The notes: a model not told the origin generated them from the sequence alone. Shown: positions 17,302 through 27,109, counted from the stretch's first letter. The stretch: DNA of 64,000 bases from Propionibacteriaceae bacterium (GCA_031265875.1 JAISCA010000035.1:23565-87564), one strand, 5' to 3'. Program-made: numbers and translations.

Positions 17302-18353
17302 TGGGTGTCGTCCTCCATCTCGATCAGGACCGGTGGCGGGACCACCTCGACCAGGTGGCCCAGACCACGCCCGGCTTGACGCCGGTGGCCAAGGGCAACG
17401 GCTACGGCTTCGGCGTCGCCCGTTTGGCCAGTGAGGCCACCCGGCTGGGCGTTGAAACCCTGGCCGTCGGCACTCTGGCCGAGGCCCCCCTGGCCCGGGC
17501 CCACTTCACCGGCCGGATCTTGATCCTGCAGCCCTGGCGTCCGGACGACCCGCCCAGCCACGACCCCGGTCTGATCCGGACGGTCTCCCGGCTGGAGGAC
17601 CTGGCCCGGCTGGCCGACCAGCCGATCGCGCCCCAGGTGGTGGTCGAGCTGATGACCTCGATCGCCCGCCATGGCATCGGCCGGGCCGACCTGGACCAGG
17701 TCGCCGACGAGCTGGAGGGCGTCGAATTGGTCGGTTGGGCCCTGCATCTGCCCCTGCCGGCCGCCCGTCACCGGCCCGGGCCGGCCGAGGCCCTGGAACT
17801 GGGCCGGGCCGGGTTGGCCGTGGGCGCCGCGCCGGTCTGGCTGTCCCACCTGTCCCAGACCGAGTACGACCAGGTCCGGGCCGAATTGGGCGACTGCCGG
17901 CTCCGACTGGGCACCCGGCTCTGGCTGGGCGCCCCGGACTCCCGCCGGGTGACGGCCAGCGTGATCGACCGGCATCCGGTCCGGCGCGGCCAGCGGGTCG
18001 GCTACTGGCAGCACAAGGCCCCGGCCGACGGGCACATCGTGGTCCTAGCCGGCGGCACCTCGCACGGCGTCGGTCTGAGCGCCCCCTCCACCGCCGCCAC
18101 CTGGCGCCGGCGCGGCCAAGCCGTGGCCGAGGGCCTCTTGGCGGCCCTGGGCCGGTCCCGTAGCCCCTTCACCATCGCCGGCGCCAAGCGCCCCTTCGTC
18201 GAGCCGCCCCACATGCAGGTCAGCCTGGTCTTCCTGCCCGCCGAGGTCCCGCCGCCCGCCATCGGCGACGAAGTGCCCCTGGACCTCCGCCTCACCACCG
18301 CCACCCTGGACGAGATCCGCCTGACTGAGGACGACTCCACCGCCTCCGCCTGA
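17301..18353 (+). CDS. Alanine racemase N-terminal-domain PLP protein
   Basis: 350 residues. VAKGNGYGFG carries the PLP-binding Lys of fold-type III alanine racemases, and the TIM barrel continues to about residue 230 (VVVELMTSIARHGIGRADL, LRLGTRLWLGAPD). The C-terminal beta domain is short, and the usual catalytic Tyr motif (GYADG) is not evident (HIVVLAGGTSHGVGLSAPST instead). It may be a racemase with another amino acid as substrate or a non-racemase partner of the FemX protein with which it overlaps. Confidence 0.75.
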   Translation: MGVVLHLDQDRWRDHLDQVAQTTPGLTPVAKGNGYGFGVARLASEATRLGVETLAVGTLAEAPLARAHFTGRILILQPWRPDDPPSHDPGLIRTVSRLEDLARLADQPIAPQVVVELMTSIARHGIGRADLDQVADELEGVELVGWALHLPLPAARHRPGPAEALELGRAGLAVGAAPVWLSHLSQTEYDQVRAELGDCRLRLGTRLWLGAPDSRRVTASVIDRHPVRRGQRVGYWQHKAPADGHIVVLAGGTSHGVGLSAPSTAATWRRRGQAVAEGLLAALGRSRSPFTIAGAKRPFVEPPHMQVSLVFLPAEVPPPAIGDEVPLDLRLTTATLDEIRLTEDDSTASA

Positions 18354-18426
18354 CCGTCCCGCCCACCCCGCCTGACGCTCCCGTCGCCATGGGGTCGGAA
18401 CCGCTCGGTCGCCCCACCCCCGTCGC

Positions 18427-18560
18427 CGATTGAGCGCCTACGACATCCGACACGCCGAAGCGACAGTCGTAAACTGCTCAATCGCGCGAGGCCCCCTCGT
18501 CGATTGAGTACCTGCGTACGACAACGCGACAACACACCGAAGGCGTAGTCGCAACCGTCG
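18427..18560. repeat. Degenerate tandem repeat in intergenic DNA
   Basis: Two related units start CGATTGAG at 18427 and 18501, and continue with ACGACA, CGACA, a CCGAAG-type core and a GTCG stretch. The first is closed by a 9-bp inverted repeat (CGATTGAGC at 18427 and GCTCAATCG at 18476-18484). The GCCGATTGAG start is shared with the dispersed hairpin repeat, so these may be distant relatives. Function unknown. Confidence 0.4.
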
Positions 18561-18592
18561 CTCGCGTGACCGTACTCCACCGCCCGGCGGGT

Positions 18593-19531
18593 CTAGTCCG
18601 GGTCGGGGATGGGGTACTCGACGGCGTAGTCGTTGTAGGCCCTGGGGTCCTCGCGCGGCTCCAGATGGACGGTCAGTTCGAGGTCGGGCAGGACCTCGCC
18701 CACGGCCGCCTCGACCTCCTCGATCAGGTCGTGGCCTTGGCGGACGGTCCAATCGCCGGGCACCAGCATGTCGAAGGCGGCGAAGCGGGAGCGGCCGGCC
18801 CCCCGGGTGCGCAGTCCGTGGAAGATGACGCCGTCCCGGCTGAAACCGGCCAGGATGGCGGCGATGGCGGCGTTGTCCTGGTCCGGCAGGGTCTCGTCCA
18901 TCAAGCCGCGAGTGGAGTCGCGTATCAACTTGGCCCCGGTCAAGACGATGTTGGCTCCGACGGCCAGGGCGACGATGGGGTCGAGCGGCAGCCAGCCGGT
19001 CAGGCGGACGGCCACGACGCCGGCGATGACGCCGACCGAGGTCACCACATCGGTCATGAGATGCTTGCCGTCGGCCACCAGCGTGATCGAACGGTGGCGG
19101 CGGCCGGCCCGGATCAGGATAAAACCGACCAGACCGTTGACGACGGAGGCCACCACCGTCAAGAGGACGCCGATGTCGATGTTGTCCAACGGCTGGGGGC
19201 GGAGCAGCCGGCCGGTGGCGGAGACGATGATGAGGACGGCCGCCACGAAGATCAGAATCCCCTCGACGGCGGCCGAGAAGTACTCCGCCTTGGTGTGGCC
19301 GAAGTGGTGGTCGTCATCGGGCGGACGGGCCGCCACCTTGAGCATGAAGAGGGCCAAGACCGCCGCCGCCAGGTTGACCAGCGACTCGGCGGCGTCCGAC
19401 AACAAGCCGACCGAGCCAGTCATACGCCAGGCCACCAGCTTCAAGACGATGGTGACGATGGCGGCGGCGATGGACAACCAGGCGTAGCCGAGCAGGCTGG
19501 GTCGAGGGGTTTGGCTCACACGTTCAAGCAT
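18593..19531 (-). CDS. Cation diffusion facilitator family transporter
   Basis: 312 residues, six membrane helices and a cytoplasmic C-terminal ferredoxin-like domain (about 215-295). Metal-site residues are visible in LLSDAAESLVN (TM2), DDDHHFGHTKAEY and ADGKHLMTDVVTS (TM5 region). The family exports Zn2+, Mn2+ or Fe2+ by proton antiport. The Asp in TM2 and the His-rich stretch suggest a divalent metal, but the specific ion cannot be read from this. It is transcribed away from the PLP gene, convergent across the 18.4-kb repeat region. Confidence 0.9.
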   Translation of the reverse strand: MLERVSQTPRPSLLGYAWLSIAAAIVTIVLKLVAWRMTGSVGLLSDAAESLVNLAAAVLALFMLKVAARPPDDDHHFGHTKAEYFSAAVEGILIFVAAVLIIVSATGRLLRPQPLDNIDIGVLLTVVASVVNGLVGFILIRAGRRHRSITLVADGKHLMTDVVTSVGVIAGVVAVRLTGWLPLDPIVALAVGANIVLTGAKLIRDSTRGLMDETLPDQDNAAIAAILAGFSRDGVIFHGLRTRGAGRSRFAAFDMLVPGDWTVRQGHDLIEEVEAAVGEVLPDLELTVHLEPREDPRAYNDYAVEYPIPDPD

Positions 19532-19554
19532 GGCACAACCGGCCCCAGCCGGTC

Positions 19555-20463
19555 TCAGGCGTCAGATCGCATCAGGCGCAGCAGACCGGCCACGGCGAAG
19601 GCCAGGAGCCAGAGACAGAGGATGCCGTAACCGGCCCAAGGGCTGTAGTACAACCCAGCCGCCTCGGGCGACACCGGGTCGAAAGCCAGCAGCCGATTGC
19701 TGGCCGAGGTCGGCAGCAGATCGAGCAGGTAGACCACGATCTTCCGCCAGCCGGAGACACTGTCCTGGCCCATCACCAGTAGGCCCCGGAAGGTGTCGGC
19801 CAGGGCCGGTAGGACGAAGGTCAGACCGACGGTGGTGGCGATCGAACCGGCTGTGGAACGGATCAGACAACCGATCATCAGACCCATCAGGGCGAAGGTG
19901 ACCACGACCAGGGGGACGCCGACGAAGATACGCCCGGCCGGCCCGGAGATCAGGGTCAGATTGATGCCATGGGGGGCGAGGATGATGCGGCCGATCAAGT
20001 ACGACAACAGCATGGCCGCGTAGGTGATCGAAGCGCCGCCGGCGATCAGGACGACGACCTTGCCCAAGATGACGGGCAGCCGGCGGGGCACCGCTGTGAA
20101 GGTCGACCGGATCAGGCCCGAACTGTACTCGTTGGTGATGACCAAGACGCCCAGGATGGAGATGATGAGGGTGCCTAGGACCGTCACCGGCATGCTGATC
20201 AGATCGATCAGGTTCAACTGCTTGATGATGTCGCTGGGATCGATCGGAGCCGGGTCGCCGTTGCCGTCGAAGGTGGCTCCGCTGAGGGAGCCGGCGGCCA
20301 GCGACAAGATCAGGCAGAAGACGGTCGAAAGGGCGAAGAAGACGATCATCACCCACCAGGACGAACGGAGAGAGAAGAACTTCAAGAACTCGGAGCGGAT
20401 GACCCGGGGCACGGTCAAACGGGCCGGCACCGAGGACCGTACGGTCTGATACGGCACTGCCAT
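19555..20463 (-). CDS. ABC-2 type transporter permease
   Basis: 302 residues from ATG 20463, two bases after the stop of the ATPase gene. Six hydrophobic segments (SSWWVMIVFFALSTVFCLILSLA, LISMPVTVLGTLIISILGVLVI, GASITYAAMLLSYLIG, IFVGVPLVVVTFALMGLMIGCLI, IATTVGLTFVLPAL and a C-terminal one) and VITNEYSSGLIRSTFTAVPRR after the second segment are typical of ABC-2 permeases. With the upstream ATPase it forms an exporter of unknown substrate. Confidence 0.88.
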   Translation of the reverse strand: MAVPYQTVRSSVPARLTVPRVIRSEFLKFFSLRSSWWVMIVFFALSTVFCLILSLAAGSLSGATFDGNGDPAPIDPSDIIKQLNLIDLISMPVTVLGTLIISILGVLVITNEYSSGLIRSTFTAVPRRLPVILGKVVVLIAGGASITYAAMLLSYLIGRIILAPHGINLTLISGPAGRIFVGVPLVVVTFALMGLMIGCLIRSTAGSIATTVGLTFVLPALADTFRGLLVMGQDSVSGWRKIVVYLLDLLPTSASNRLLAFDPVSPEAAGLYYSPWAGYGILCLWLLAFAVAGLLRLMRSDA

Positions 20464-20465
20464 GG

Positions 20466-23400
20466 TCAGGCCTCCTTGTTCCACAGCCGGCGCAGCGAGG
20501 CTTGCGTGATCGACATGGCGTCACCCAGACGAGGGGTCGAGCCGGTGGGCGGGCCGGAGCCGGCGGGCAGGGACTGGAAGCCACGCCGGGAGGGCGAGGA
20601 AGCCCCCGGATCGGGCTCAGCCAACAACTGATCCAACAACGGGGTCAGCGATCCGGTCGTCTCAGGCGACCAGGGGCCGCTGTCGGCGGACGCCTGACCT
20701 GGTCCGGCCGGGGCTGGTATCAGGGGGGTGAGGGGACGGGCTCCGCCCGCTCCAGGGCGGGCCCCGGCGCTGGTCGGAGTAGGCGGCGCGGTGGGTGGTC
20801 CGGCCGGGTCCGGCCGGCCGGACAGCTGGGGGCCCAGATGGCCGGTGGGCGTTCCAGCGCCTGTCGCCGGGCGCTGGCCGGGGCTGGCGGCGGGCGCGCT
20901 GGCCGGGTTGGGCCGGACCGATCCGGTGGCTGGCAGAGGGGGCTGGGCCACGACGGACGGTTGAGCGTAGGGCTGCGGGGCGGCTGGCTGCGGGCCGCGG
21001 CCGGTCTGGGGCGACGCGGCCGTCGGGGGGCGGGGCGTGATCGGGTCGCGGTTGATGTTGACGCCCGACAGGCTGACGCCGGGACCGCCTGTGGTGGAAC
21101 CGGAGGACAACCAGGTCGGGCTATGGCCGCCGGAGGGAGCGGTGGCGCGCGTCGCGCCGCCGGCCGAGACGGGCCAAGCGGTCTGGCCGCCGCTCAAACC
21201 GGGAGTGGCCGGTGGGACCGGTGGGGCTGGCTCGGTCAGATAGGAACGCGGCCGGGTGGCCCCGTAGCGGTCGTAGTCCGGGCCGAAGCTGGAGGCTGGC
21301 CGGCCGGCGCTGGAGGACAGGGGAGCGGGAGCGGTCGCCGGAGCGGTCAGAGGCGACTGGTAGGCGGCGGCCGACGCAGCCGAGGCGGGATAGACCGCTG
21401 AGGCGGCCCCGGCCGGGGCCGGCCACGGCCCGCTGGAGGCGAGATCGGTCATCGCGCGGATGCCAACCCCGTCGGGCCGACTCGATGCGGTGGGGGTATG
21501 GCGCTGATTGGCCCAGGCCGGCCCGCTGGCGGCGCTGTGACGGTCTGACTCGGGGGCCGGGAGCAGGGGATCGCCGGCCGCCAGCGGTGGGGAGGAGTTG
21601 GCCCGGGTCGGCCCGGGGAGGTTCGCCCGAACGGTCGCCGGCGTCGACGACAATTCGGAGGCCGGCCGCAAGGGCACGGGCCAGGGCTGGTCCAGGATGG
21701 CTTGGACGCGGCTTTGGACCGAACCGATTGCCGCGCCGGATGGTCCCAGAGCGTCCGACGTCGGGTAGGCGGGGCGCTGGGGCGAAGTGGTGGGGTAGAC
21801 CGAAGAAGCGGCGGGATAGGCCGAAGATCCGGCCGGAGAGGTGGCGGGATAGACGGACGAGCCGGTCGGACGCGGGGAAGAGTCGGTCGGGTAGGCGGCC
21901 GGACTGGCGGGGTAGGTGGACGCGCGGGCGGGGTAAGACGGTGAGGCGGCCGTCGGGGCGGACCGGGCCGAGGCGGTCGGAAGCGGGTCCGGGCCGAGGC
22001 TGGAAGCCGACCCCGTGACCGGGTAGGCCCGGCTGGCGCTGGTGCCAGCCAGGGCTTGAGAAGCTGCGCCGGAGGTGGGTGATCCGGCCGTCGGGTTGGG
22101 CGATGGGTAAGGCGGTCGACCGGCCGCCGCCAAGGCGGAGGCCGTGGCCGCCGACGGCGCGCTGGCGGGATAGACCGAGGGGAAGGCCGGCGGGCTGGCG
22201 GGGCGAGTCGAGGCGGCTGACGCGGCCGTGGGGTGGACCGAGCTGGCCGGTGGGGTCGCCGGGGCGGGGTAGGTCGGTGCGCTAGGTAGGGCGGAGCCGG
22301 CTGGCCCGGTGGGGGTGGGGTAGGAGGGCGCGGAGGGATGGATCGGACCGGCCGCCCGGGCTGGGCCGGTGGGATAGGCCGGGGCGCTGGCTGGGGCCGG
22401 ACTGGCCAGTGGGGCGGGGTAAGTCGGTGCGCTGAGTAGGGCGGAGCCGGCTGGGCGGGCTGGTCCGGCCGGCCCGGCGCTGGAGGCGGGGTAGGTCGGT
22501 GCGCTGAGTAGGGCGCCGGTTAGGCGGTCCGGTCCGCTGGGAACGGGGTAGGAGGGCGCGGACGGGTGGGCCAGACCGCTCGACGGCGAAGGACCGGCCA
22601 GGTCGGACAGTTGCGACGATCGGTCCGGTCCGGGCCTGAGCGCCGCAGCGGAGGGGGGCAGGTAAGACGAGGCGGAGGGAGGCAGGTAGGACGAGGCGGA
22701 AGCGGGCGTCGGCCTTCCGCCGACCGGTGGGAGAGGCCTTTGCGATCCGCTCGGGCCGAACGGGCTGGCCAGACCGGTCCCGCCGGCCAGGCCCAATGGG
22801 CCGGCCGGGCCAACTGGGCTGATCGGGCCGACTAAGCCGCCCGGACTAGGCGTTCCAGCTAGCCCGGGCGGGCCGATGGGTCCGGTCGGGGCGGCGGCTA
22901 GGGCCGGGTTCGGCGCGGCGGTGGCGAGGAAATTGGCCCGGTTCGGCATCGGGGTGTTCAAAGTCGACCAGACCGCGTCCAAACTGGGCCAGTCGGGGTC
23001 GAGTTCGGACATCGTCCCGGCCGGGCTGACCTCGCCCGGGTGTTCCTCCAAGGTGCCGGAGGCCTCGGCGTAGGAGCGCCAGAAGTTGTCCGTCGTCACC
23101 ACGCTGGGGTCGATCGGCTCCCAGACCGGCTGGGACTGGGCCGCGTTCTCCGGCCGGTGGGTGGCGGGCCGTAAAGCGGGGACGTCCGACCGGTCGACCG
23201 GACGGCTGGGATCGCCCAGCAACGGCGCCGGCGGCCTTTTCTCGTTCGGGCGACCGCTGGTGTGGAAGGTGAATTCCTGATCCTGTTCGGTCAGCCTCAA
23301 ATAGGCCTCTTCCAAGGACCGGGTGACCGGCGACAGCTCGTGGATGACCCAACCTTGGGCGGCGGCCCACTCACCGATCTGGCTCGGGGTCAGTCCGGTC

Positions 23401-24161
23401 ACCACCACCATGTCCGGCTGCGGCTGAGTCACCTGGTAGCCGGCGGTGGTCAGGTGATCGGCGATTTGGGGGGACTGAGGGGAACGGACCTCGGTCACCG
23501 TGCCCGAGACCTGGGCGATGATGTCCTCGACCGGGGCGTCTACGATCAGCCGGCCCCGGCCCAAGATGATGAGGTGGTCGGCCGTCAGCGCCATCTCGCT
23601 CATCAGGTGGCTGGACAGGAAAATGGTCCGGCCGTGCCCAGCCAGACGCTTGACCAGGTCACGCACCCAGGCCACGCCCTCCGGATCGAGGCCGTTGACC
23701 GGCTCGTCCAGGATCAGAGTGGAGGGGTCGCCCAAGAGAGCGCCGGCCAAGCCCAGACGCTGGCCCATGCCGAGGGAGAAGCCACCCACGCGTTTGTTCG
23801 CCACCGTTTCCAGGCCGGCCAGTTCGATGACCTCGTCGACCCGTTTGGAACTGATGCCATGGGTGGCGGCCAGAGCCCGCAGATGGGCGCGGGCGGTCCG
23901 GCCGGGATGGGTCCCCTTGGCGTCGATCAGGGCGCCGACTTCCTGCAAGGGGGCGCGGTGTTCGACGTAACGCCGGCCGTTGACCGTGACCGTGCCGTGG
24001 GTCGGGTGGTCCAGGCCCAGGATCAAACGCATGGTGGTCGACTTGCCGGCGCCGTTGGGGCCGAGGAAACCCGTCACCAGGCCAGGCCTGACCTCGAAGG
24101 TCAGACCATCGACGGCCCGTTTGGAACCGAAGTCTTTGGTCAGATCCTTACTGACGATCAT
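20466..24161 (-). CDS. ABC transporter ATP-binding protein with roughly 930-residue low-complexity C-terminal extension
   Basis: 1231 residues. The first 300 are a normal ABC-2-type ATPase: Walker A (GPNGAGKSTTMRL), signature region (FSLGMGQRLGLAGAL), Walker B (TLILDEPVNGLD), H-loop (LSSH) and a C-terminal accessory part ending near residue 290. Everything after is rich in Pro, Ala, Ser, Thr and Gly. It contains short repeats of the form SAPTYPA / SAPSYPx (about residues 530-640) and many further YP dipeptides. Being cytosolic, the tail may be an unstructured scaffold. Family members are normally about 300 residues. No stop codon interrupts the tail, and the permease starts immediately after it. 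Confidence 0.85.
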   Translation of the reverse strand: MIVSKDLTKDFGSKRAVDGLTFEVRPGLVTGFLGPNGAGKSTTMRLILGLDHPTHGTVTVNGRRYVEHRAPLQEVGALIDAKGTHPGRTARAHLRALAATHGISSKRVDEVIELAGLETVANKRVGGFSLGMGQRLGLAGALLGDPSTLILDEPVNGLDPEGVAWVRDLVKRLAGHGRTIFLSSHLMSEMALTADHLIILGRGRLIVDAPVEDIIAQVSGTVTEVRSPQSPQIADHLTTAGYQVTQPQPDMVVVTGLTPSQIGEWAAAQGWVIHELSPVTRSLEEAYLRLTEQDQEFTFHTSGRPNEKRPPAPLLGDPSRPVDRSDVPALRPATHRPENAAQSQPVWEPIDPSVVTTDNFWRSYAEASGTLEEHPGEVSPAGTMSELDPDWPSLDAVWSTLNTPMPNRANFLATAAPNPALAAAPTGPIGPPGLAGTPSPGGLVGPISPVGPAGPLGLAGGTGLASPFGPSGSQRPLPPVGGRPTPASASSYLPPSASSYLPPSAAALRPGPDRSSQLSDLAGPSPSSGLAHPSAPSYPVPSGPDRLTGALLSAPTYPASSAGPAGPARPAGSALLSAPTYPAPLASPAPASAPAYPTGPARAAGPIHPSAPSYPTPTGPAGSALPSAPTYPAPATPPASSVHPTAASAASTRPASPPAFPSVYPASAPSAATASALAAAGRPPYPSPNPTAGSPTSGAASQALAGTSASRAYPVTGSASSLGPDPLPTASARSAPTAASPSYPARASTYPASPAAYPTDSSPRPTGSSVYPATSPAGSSAYPAASSVYPTTSPQRPAYPTSDALGPSGAAIGSVQSRVQAILDQPWPVPLRPASELSSTPATVRANLPGPTRANSSPPLAAGDPLLPAPESDRHSAASGPAWANQRHTPTASSRPDGVGIRAMTDLASSGPWPAPAGAASAVYPASAASAAAYQSPLTAPATAPAPLSSSAGRPASSFGPDYDRYGATRPRSYLTEPAPPVPPATPGLSGGQTAWPVSAGGATRATAPSGGHSPTWLSSGSTTGGPGVSLSGVNINRDPITPRPPTAASPQTGRGPQPAAPQPYAQPSVVAQPPLPATGSVRPNPASAPAASPGQRPATGAGTPTGHLGPQLSGRPDPAGPPTAPPTPTSAGARPGAGGARPLTPLIPAPAGPGQASADSGPWSPETTGSLTPLLDQLLAEPDPGASSPSRRGFQSLPAGSGPPTGSTPRLGDAMSITQASLRRLWNKEA
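22264..22515 (-). repeat. DNA repeats coding for SAPTYPA units in the ABC ATPase tail
   Basis: Near-identical segments of about 30-40 bases begin at 22264, 22413 and 22486 (GCGGGGTAGGTCGGTGCGCT and onward). They encode SALLSAPTYPA-type units, so the tail has grown in part by local duplication. Confidence 0.65.
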
Positions 24162-24243
24162 GGATGGCCTTCCTCAACCAGCGCGAGTCAAAACCTCTGG
24201 CCCTGACGAGGGTCAGACCCGGCTATTGGCCCTGGTGGGCCGC

Positions 24244-24304
24244 AAACACTCAATCGGTTCGCTTTCAAGCGCGAGCGCTTGACGTTCACCTCAATCGTGT
24301 CTAA
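24244..24304 (-). repeat. Dispersed hairpin repeat, copy 2 (inverted)
   Basis: Read on the minus strand it begins TTAGACACGATTGAGG, continues with the first hairpin (AAGCGCTCGCGCTT) and ends in CCGATTGAGTGTTT. It lacks the second (GACTC/GAGTC) hairpin. It lies between the ABC ATPase gene and pepN, upstream of the former and downstream of the latter. Confidence 0.7.
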
Positions 24305-24387
24305 GGCTAACGATAGGCAACCAGGGTCGAGGGGAGCCATCTCCGACCCGCTGTCCACCCCAAACCGCCGCTTAGAACAGACTTCTC

Positions 24388-26991
24388 TCAAGGCTGGATT
24401 GAGCTTTCAGCGCGGTCGGCGGCTTGGGCGCGGAGGGAACGTACGACCCCGGCCCGGCACTCCACCACCAACCGGCGCAAGGCCGGTGTCCGGTCCCCCA
24501 GGTCCTCCAACCAGCGGTCGGTCCGGGCCACTAGATCGGCCCCGGGCAGGTTGAGGCTGAGCGCGGGATACAAGCCCTCGACCACGTTGGTCGCCATCTG
24601 GCGGCTGCGCTGGGCCCAGACCGACTCCAGGGCCTCGAAATAGGGCTCGCTGAAACTGGCCAGCGAGGCGCGGTCTGGCGCCAGATTGAAGCCGGCCACG
24701 ATGGCCCGCTGGGTGGCGTTGGTGATGGTCTCGTCCGTCACCGCCGCCTGCCAGGCCGCCTGCTTGGCGGTCAGACTGGGACTGGCGGCACGGGCCCCGG
24801 CGGCCGACTCATGGCCTCTGGTGGTGGGGTCCAAAGCCAGCCGGGCGGCGATGTCGGCCTCGTTCTTACGGCCGGCCGCCACCAAGGCGGTCAACACCTC
24901 CCAACTCAGGTCGGCGTCCAAAGCCAGCCCGTCCAAGTGGCGCGCCCCGTCGTACAACTCAGTCAAGAAGTCCAAGGCCACCTGGTCGCGGGCCAAGCCG
25001 ATCACAGCCTTGAAGAATTGCAACTGGGCGTCGGAGGCGGGCTCGGCCGCCACCGTCAAGGCGATCAGCCGGGCCGCGGCCTGGTCGGTCGTCCGGTCGC
25101 GCTGGTCCGGGCTGACGTAGTAGGCCACCGTGGTGCGCAATTGGCTCAACAGGGTCTGGATGGTGGTGGAGGAGGTCTCGGCCGCGACCGAGTCAAGCAC
25201 TGTGCGGACGTAACGGCGGCCCGGCAGCTCACCGTCGCGGGTGGCGTCCCAGAGGGAACCCCAGACCAAGGCGCGGGCCAAGGGGTCGGTCAACTCGGGC
25301 AGGTGGACCAGCGCGGTCTGAAGGCTGGCTGGGTCCAGCCTGAGCTTGGCGTAAGCCCAGTCCAGGTCGTTCAGCAGCAGCAAGTCCGGCCGCTTCAGGC
25401 CCACCGCCTGAGGCACCGGCGTGGCCGGGCCGGCGATGTCGGTCTCGATCTGCCAGGTCCGGGTCAAGCCGGCCTCGCCCAGGTCGTATCCGGCGATGGC
25501 CAGGCGGGCCGGGCGCAGCGAGGGCCGGACCGGGTTGGCTTGGGCGAAGTCGGCGTAGACCGGGGGCGTCTCTTGGAGCACGGTCAAGCGCTCGATCGTC
25601 TGGCCGTCCGTCGCCAAGTCCGGCCGCAGAGTGGTCACCCCGGCCTCCTCCAACCAAACCCGCGACCAGTCGCCCAGGTCACGGCCCGAGGCGGCGGTCA
25701 GCTCGGCCAGCAAGTCGGCCAAGGTGGCGTTGCCCCAGGCGTGACGCTTGAGGTAAGCCGAGACGCCGGCCAGGAAACGGTCCTGACCGACCCAGGCCAC
25801 CAGTTGACGCAGGACGGCGGCCCCCTTGGCGTAGGTGATGCCGTCGAAGTTGACCTCGACATCGGCCAGATCGCGGATCTCGGCCACGATGGGATGGGTC
25901 GAAGGCAATTGATCTTGGCGGTAGCCCCAGGACTTCTCGGCCGATTGGAAGGTGGTCCAGGCGTCCGTCCACTCGGTGTTCGAGACCGCCGCCAGGTGGG
26001 AGACGAACTCAGCGAAAGACTCGTTCAACCAGAGGTCGTTCCACCAGCGCATCGTCACCAGGTCCCCGAACCACATGTGGGCCTGCTCGTGCAAGATGGT
26101 GATGGCGCGACGGTCGATCCGGGCCTGGGTCGGCTTGGAACGGAAGACGTAGGCCTCGGTGATGGTGACGGCGCCGATGTTCTCCATCGCCCCGGCGTTG
26201 TACTCCGGCACGAAGGCCTGGTCGTACTTGTCGTAGGGGTACAACACGCCGAAGGCGCGCTCGTAGAATTCAAAACCACGCTTGGTGACGTCGAAGACCG
26301 CCTCAGGATCGAAGTGGTCCGCCATGGAGGGGCGGACGAAGAGGGCCAGAGGCAGCGGGCGGCCGTCCAGGGTCTGGTGGGTGTCGTCCCAGCGGCGGTA
26401 GGGGCCGGCGATGACGGCGGTCAGATAGGTCGACATGACCGGCGTGGCGCCGAAGTCCCAGCGGGCCAGGCCAGCCCCCAGCGCCGTCGGCTCGGGCGTG
26501 GGCTGATTGGAGACGACCTGCCAGCCGGCCGGGGCGGTCAGATGGAAGGTGAAGCGGGCTTTCAGATCGGGTTGCTCGAAGCAGGCGAAGACGCGCCGGG
26601 CGTCGGCCACCTCGAACTGGGTGTACATGAAGGTCTGCCCGTCCACCGGATCGGTGAAGCGGTGCAGCCCCTCGCCGGTGTGGGACCAAGCGGCCTCCGC
26701 CACCACGGTCAGCTCGTTGTCGGCCGCCAAGCCGGGCAGGGCGATCCGGTGGTCGGCGAAGACCGTCGCCGGGTCGAGCGAACGTCCGTTCAGCTGGACT
26801 TGACGGACCCGGGGCGCGATCAGGTCGATGAAGGAGTCCAGGCCCGGCTGGGCGCAGCTGAAGCGCACCGTCGTGACCGAGGGGAAGGTGTCGCCGGTCG
26901 CGCTGAGGTCGAGCGCGACGTCGTACGACTCCACTTTCAGCGACTCGGCTCGCTGCTTAGCCTCTTGGCGAGTCAGATTCTTTCCCGGCAT
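24388..26991 (-). CDS. pepN: Aminopeptidase N (M1 family)
   Basis: 867 residues from ATG 26991, with GGTGGGAG just upstream. The order is the substrate-binding AGAMENIGAVTI, then the zinc site HEQAHMWFGDLVTMRWWNDLWLNESFAE (HEXXH plus the downstream Glu) in the first half, and a long ERAP1-like C-terminal helical domain. The length is that of actinobacterial PepN. It is cytosolic, with no signal peptide. It removes N-terminal residues from peptides and fits with the peptide transporter at 51.7 kb only in a general way. Confidence 0.95.
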   Translation of the reverse strand: MPGKNLTRQEAKQRAESLKVESYDVALDLSATGDTFPSVTTVRFSCAQPGLDSFIDLIAPRVRQVQLNGRSLDPATVFADHRIALPGLAADNELTVVAEAAWSHTGEGLHRFTDPVDGQTFMYTQFEVADARRVFACFEQPDLKARFTFHLTAPAGWQVVSNQPTPEPTALGAGLARWDFGATPVMSTYLTAVIAGPYRRWDDTHQTLDGRPLPLALFVRPSMADHFDPEAVFDVTKRGFEFYERAFGVLYPYDKYDQAFVPEYNAGAMENIGAVTITEAYVFRSKPTQARIDRRAITILHEQAHMWFGDLVTMRWWNDLWLNESFAEFVSHLAAVSNTEWTDAWTTFQSAEKSWGYRQDQLPSTHPIVAEIRDLADVEVNFDGITYAKGAAVLRQLVAWVGQDRFLAGVSAYLKRHAWGNATLADLLAELTAASGRDLGDWSRVWLEEAGVTTLRPDLATDGQTIERLTVLQETPPVYADFAQANPVRPSLRPARLAIAGYDLGEAGLTRTWQIETDIAGPATPVPQAVGLKRPDLLLLNDLDWAYAKLRLDPASLQTALVHLPELTDPLARALVWGSLWDATRDGELPGRRYVRTVLDSVAAETSSTTIQTLLSQLRTTVAYYVSPDQRDRTTDQAAARLIALTVAAEPASDAQLQFFKAVIGLARDQVALDFLTELYDGARHLDGLALDADLSWEVLTALVAAGRKNEADIAARLALDPTTRGHESAAGARAASPSLTAKQAAWQAAVTDETITNATQRAIVAGFNLAPDRASLASFSEPYFEALESVWAQRSRQMATNVVEGLYPALSLNLPGADLVARTDRWLEDLGDRTPALRRLVVECRAGVVRSLRAQAADRAESSIQP

Positions 26992-27109
26992 AGCTCCCAC
27001 CTTCTCAAGGCCAGGCGGCCCGTACCTGAGCCAGGCGGCCCGTCGCCGCCGCAGTCAAGCTAGCATGAGCCCAGTCTGATCGCTCCGTCGGCCGATTCTG
27101 GAGGACTCG

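Noticed and set aside
20502..22835. Several Arg/Gly-rich plus-strand frames opposite the ABC ATPase tail
   Set aside because: Antisense of a GC-rich low-complexity coding region; no motif or ribosome site supports them.
24811..27063. 750-codon plus-strand frame opposite pepN
   Set aside because: Gly/Gln/Val/Arg-rich composition without motifs; pepN on the other strand has all M1 signatures.
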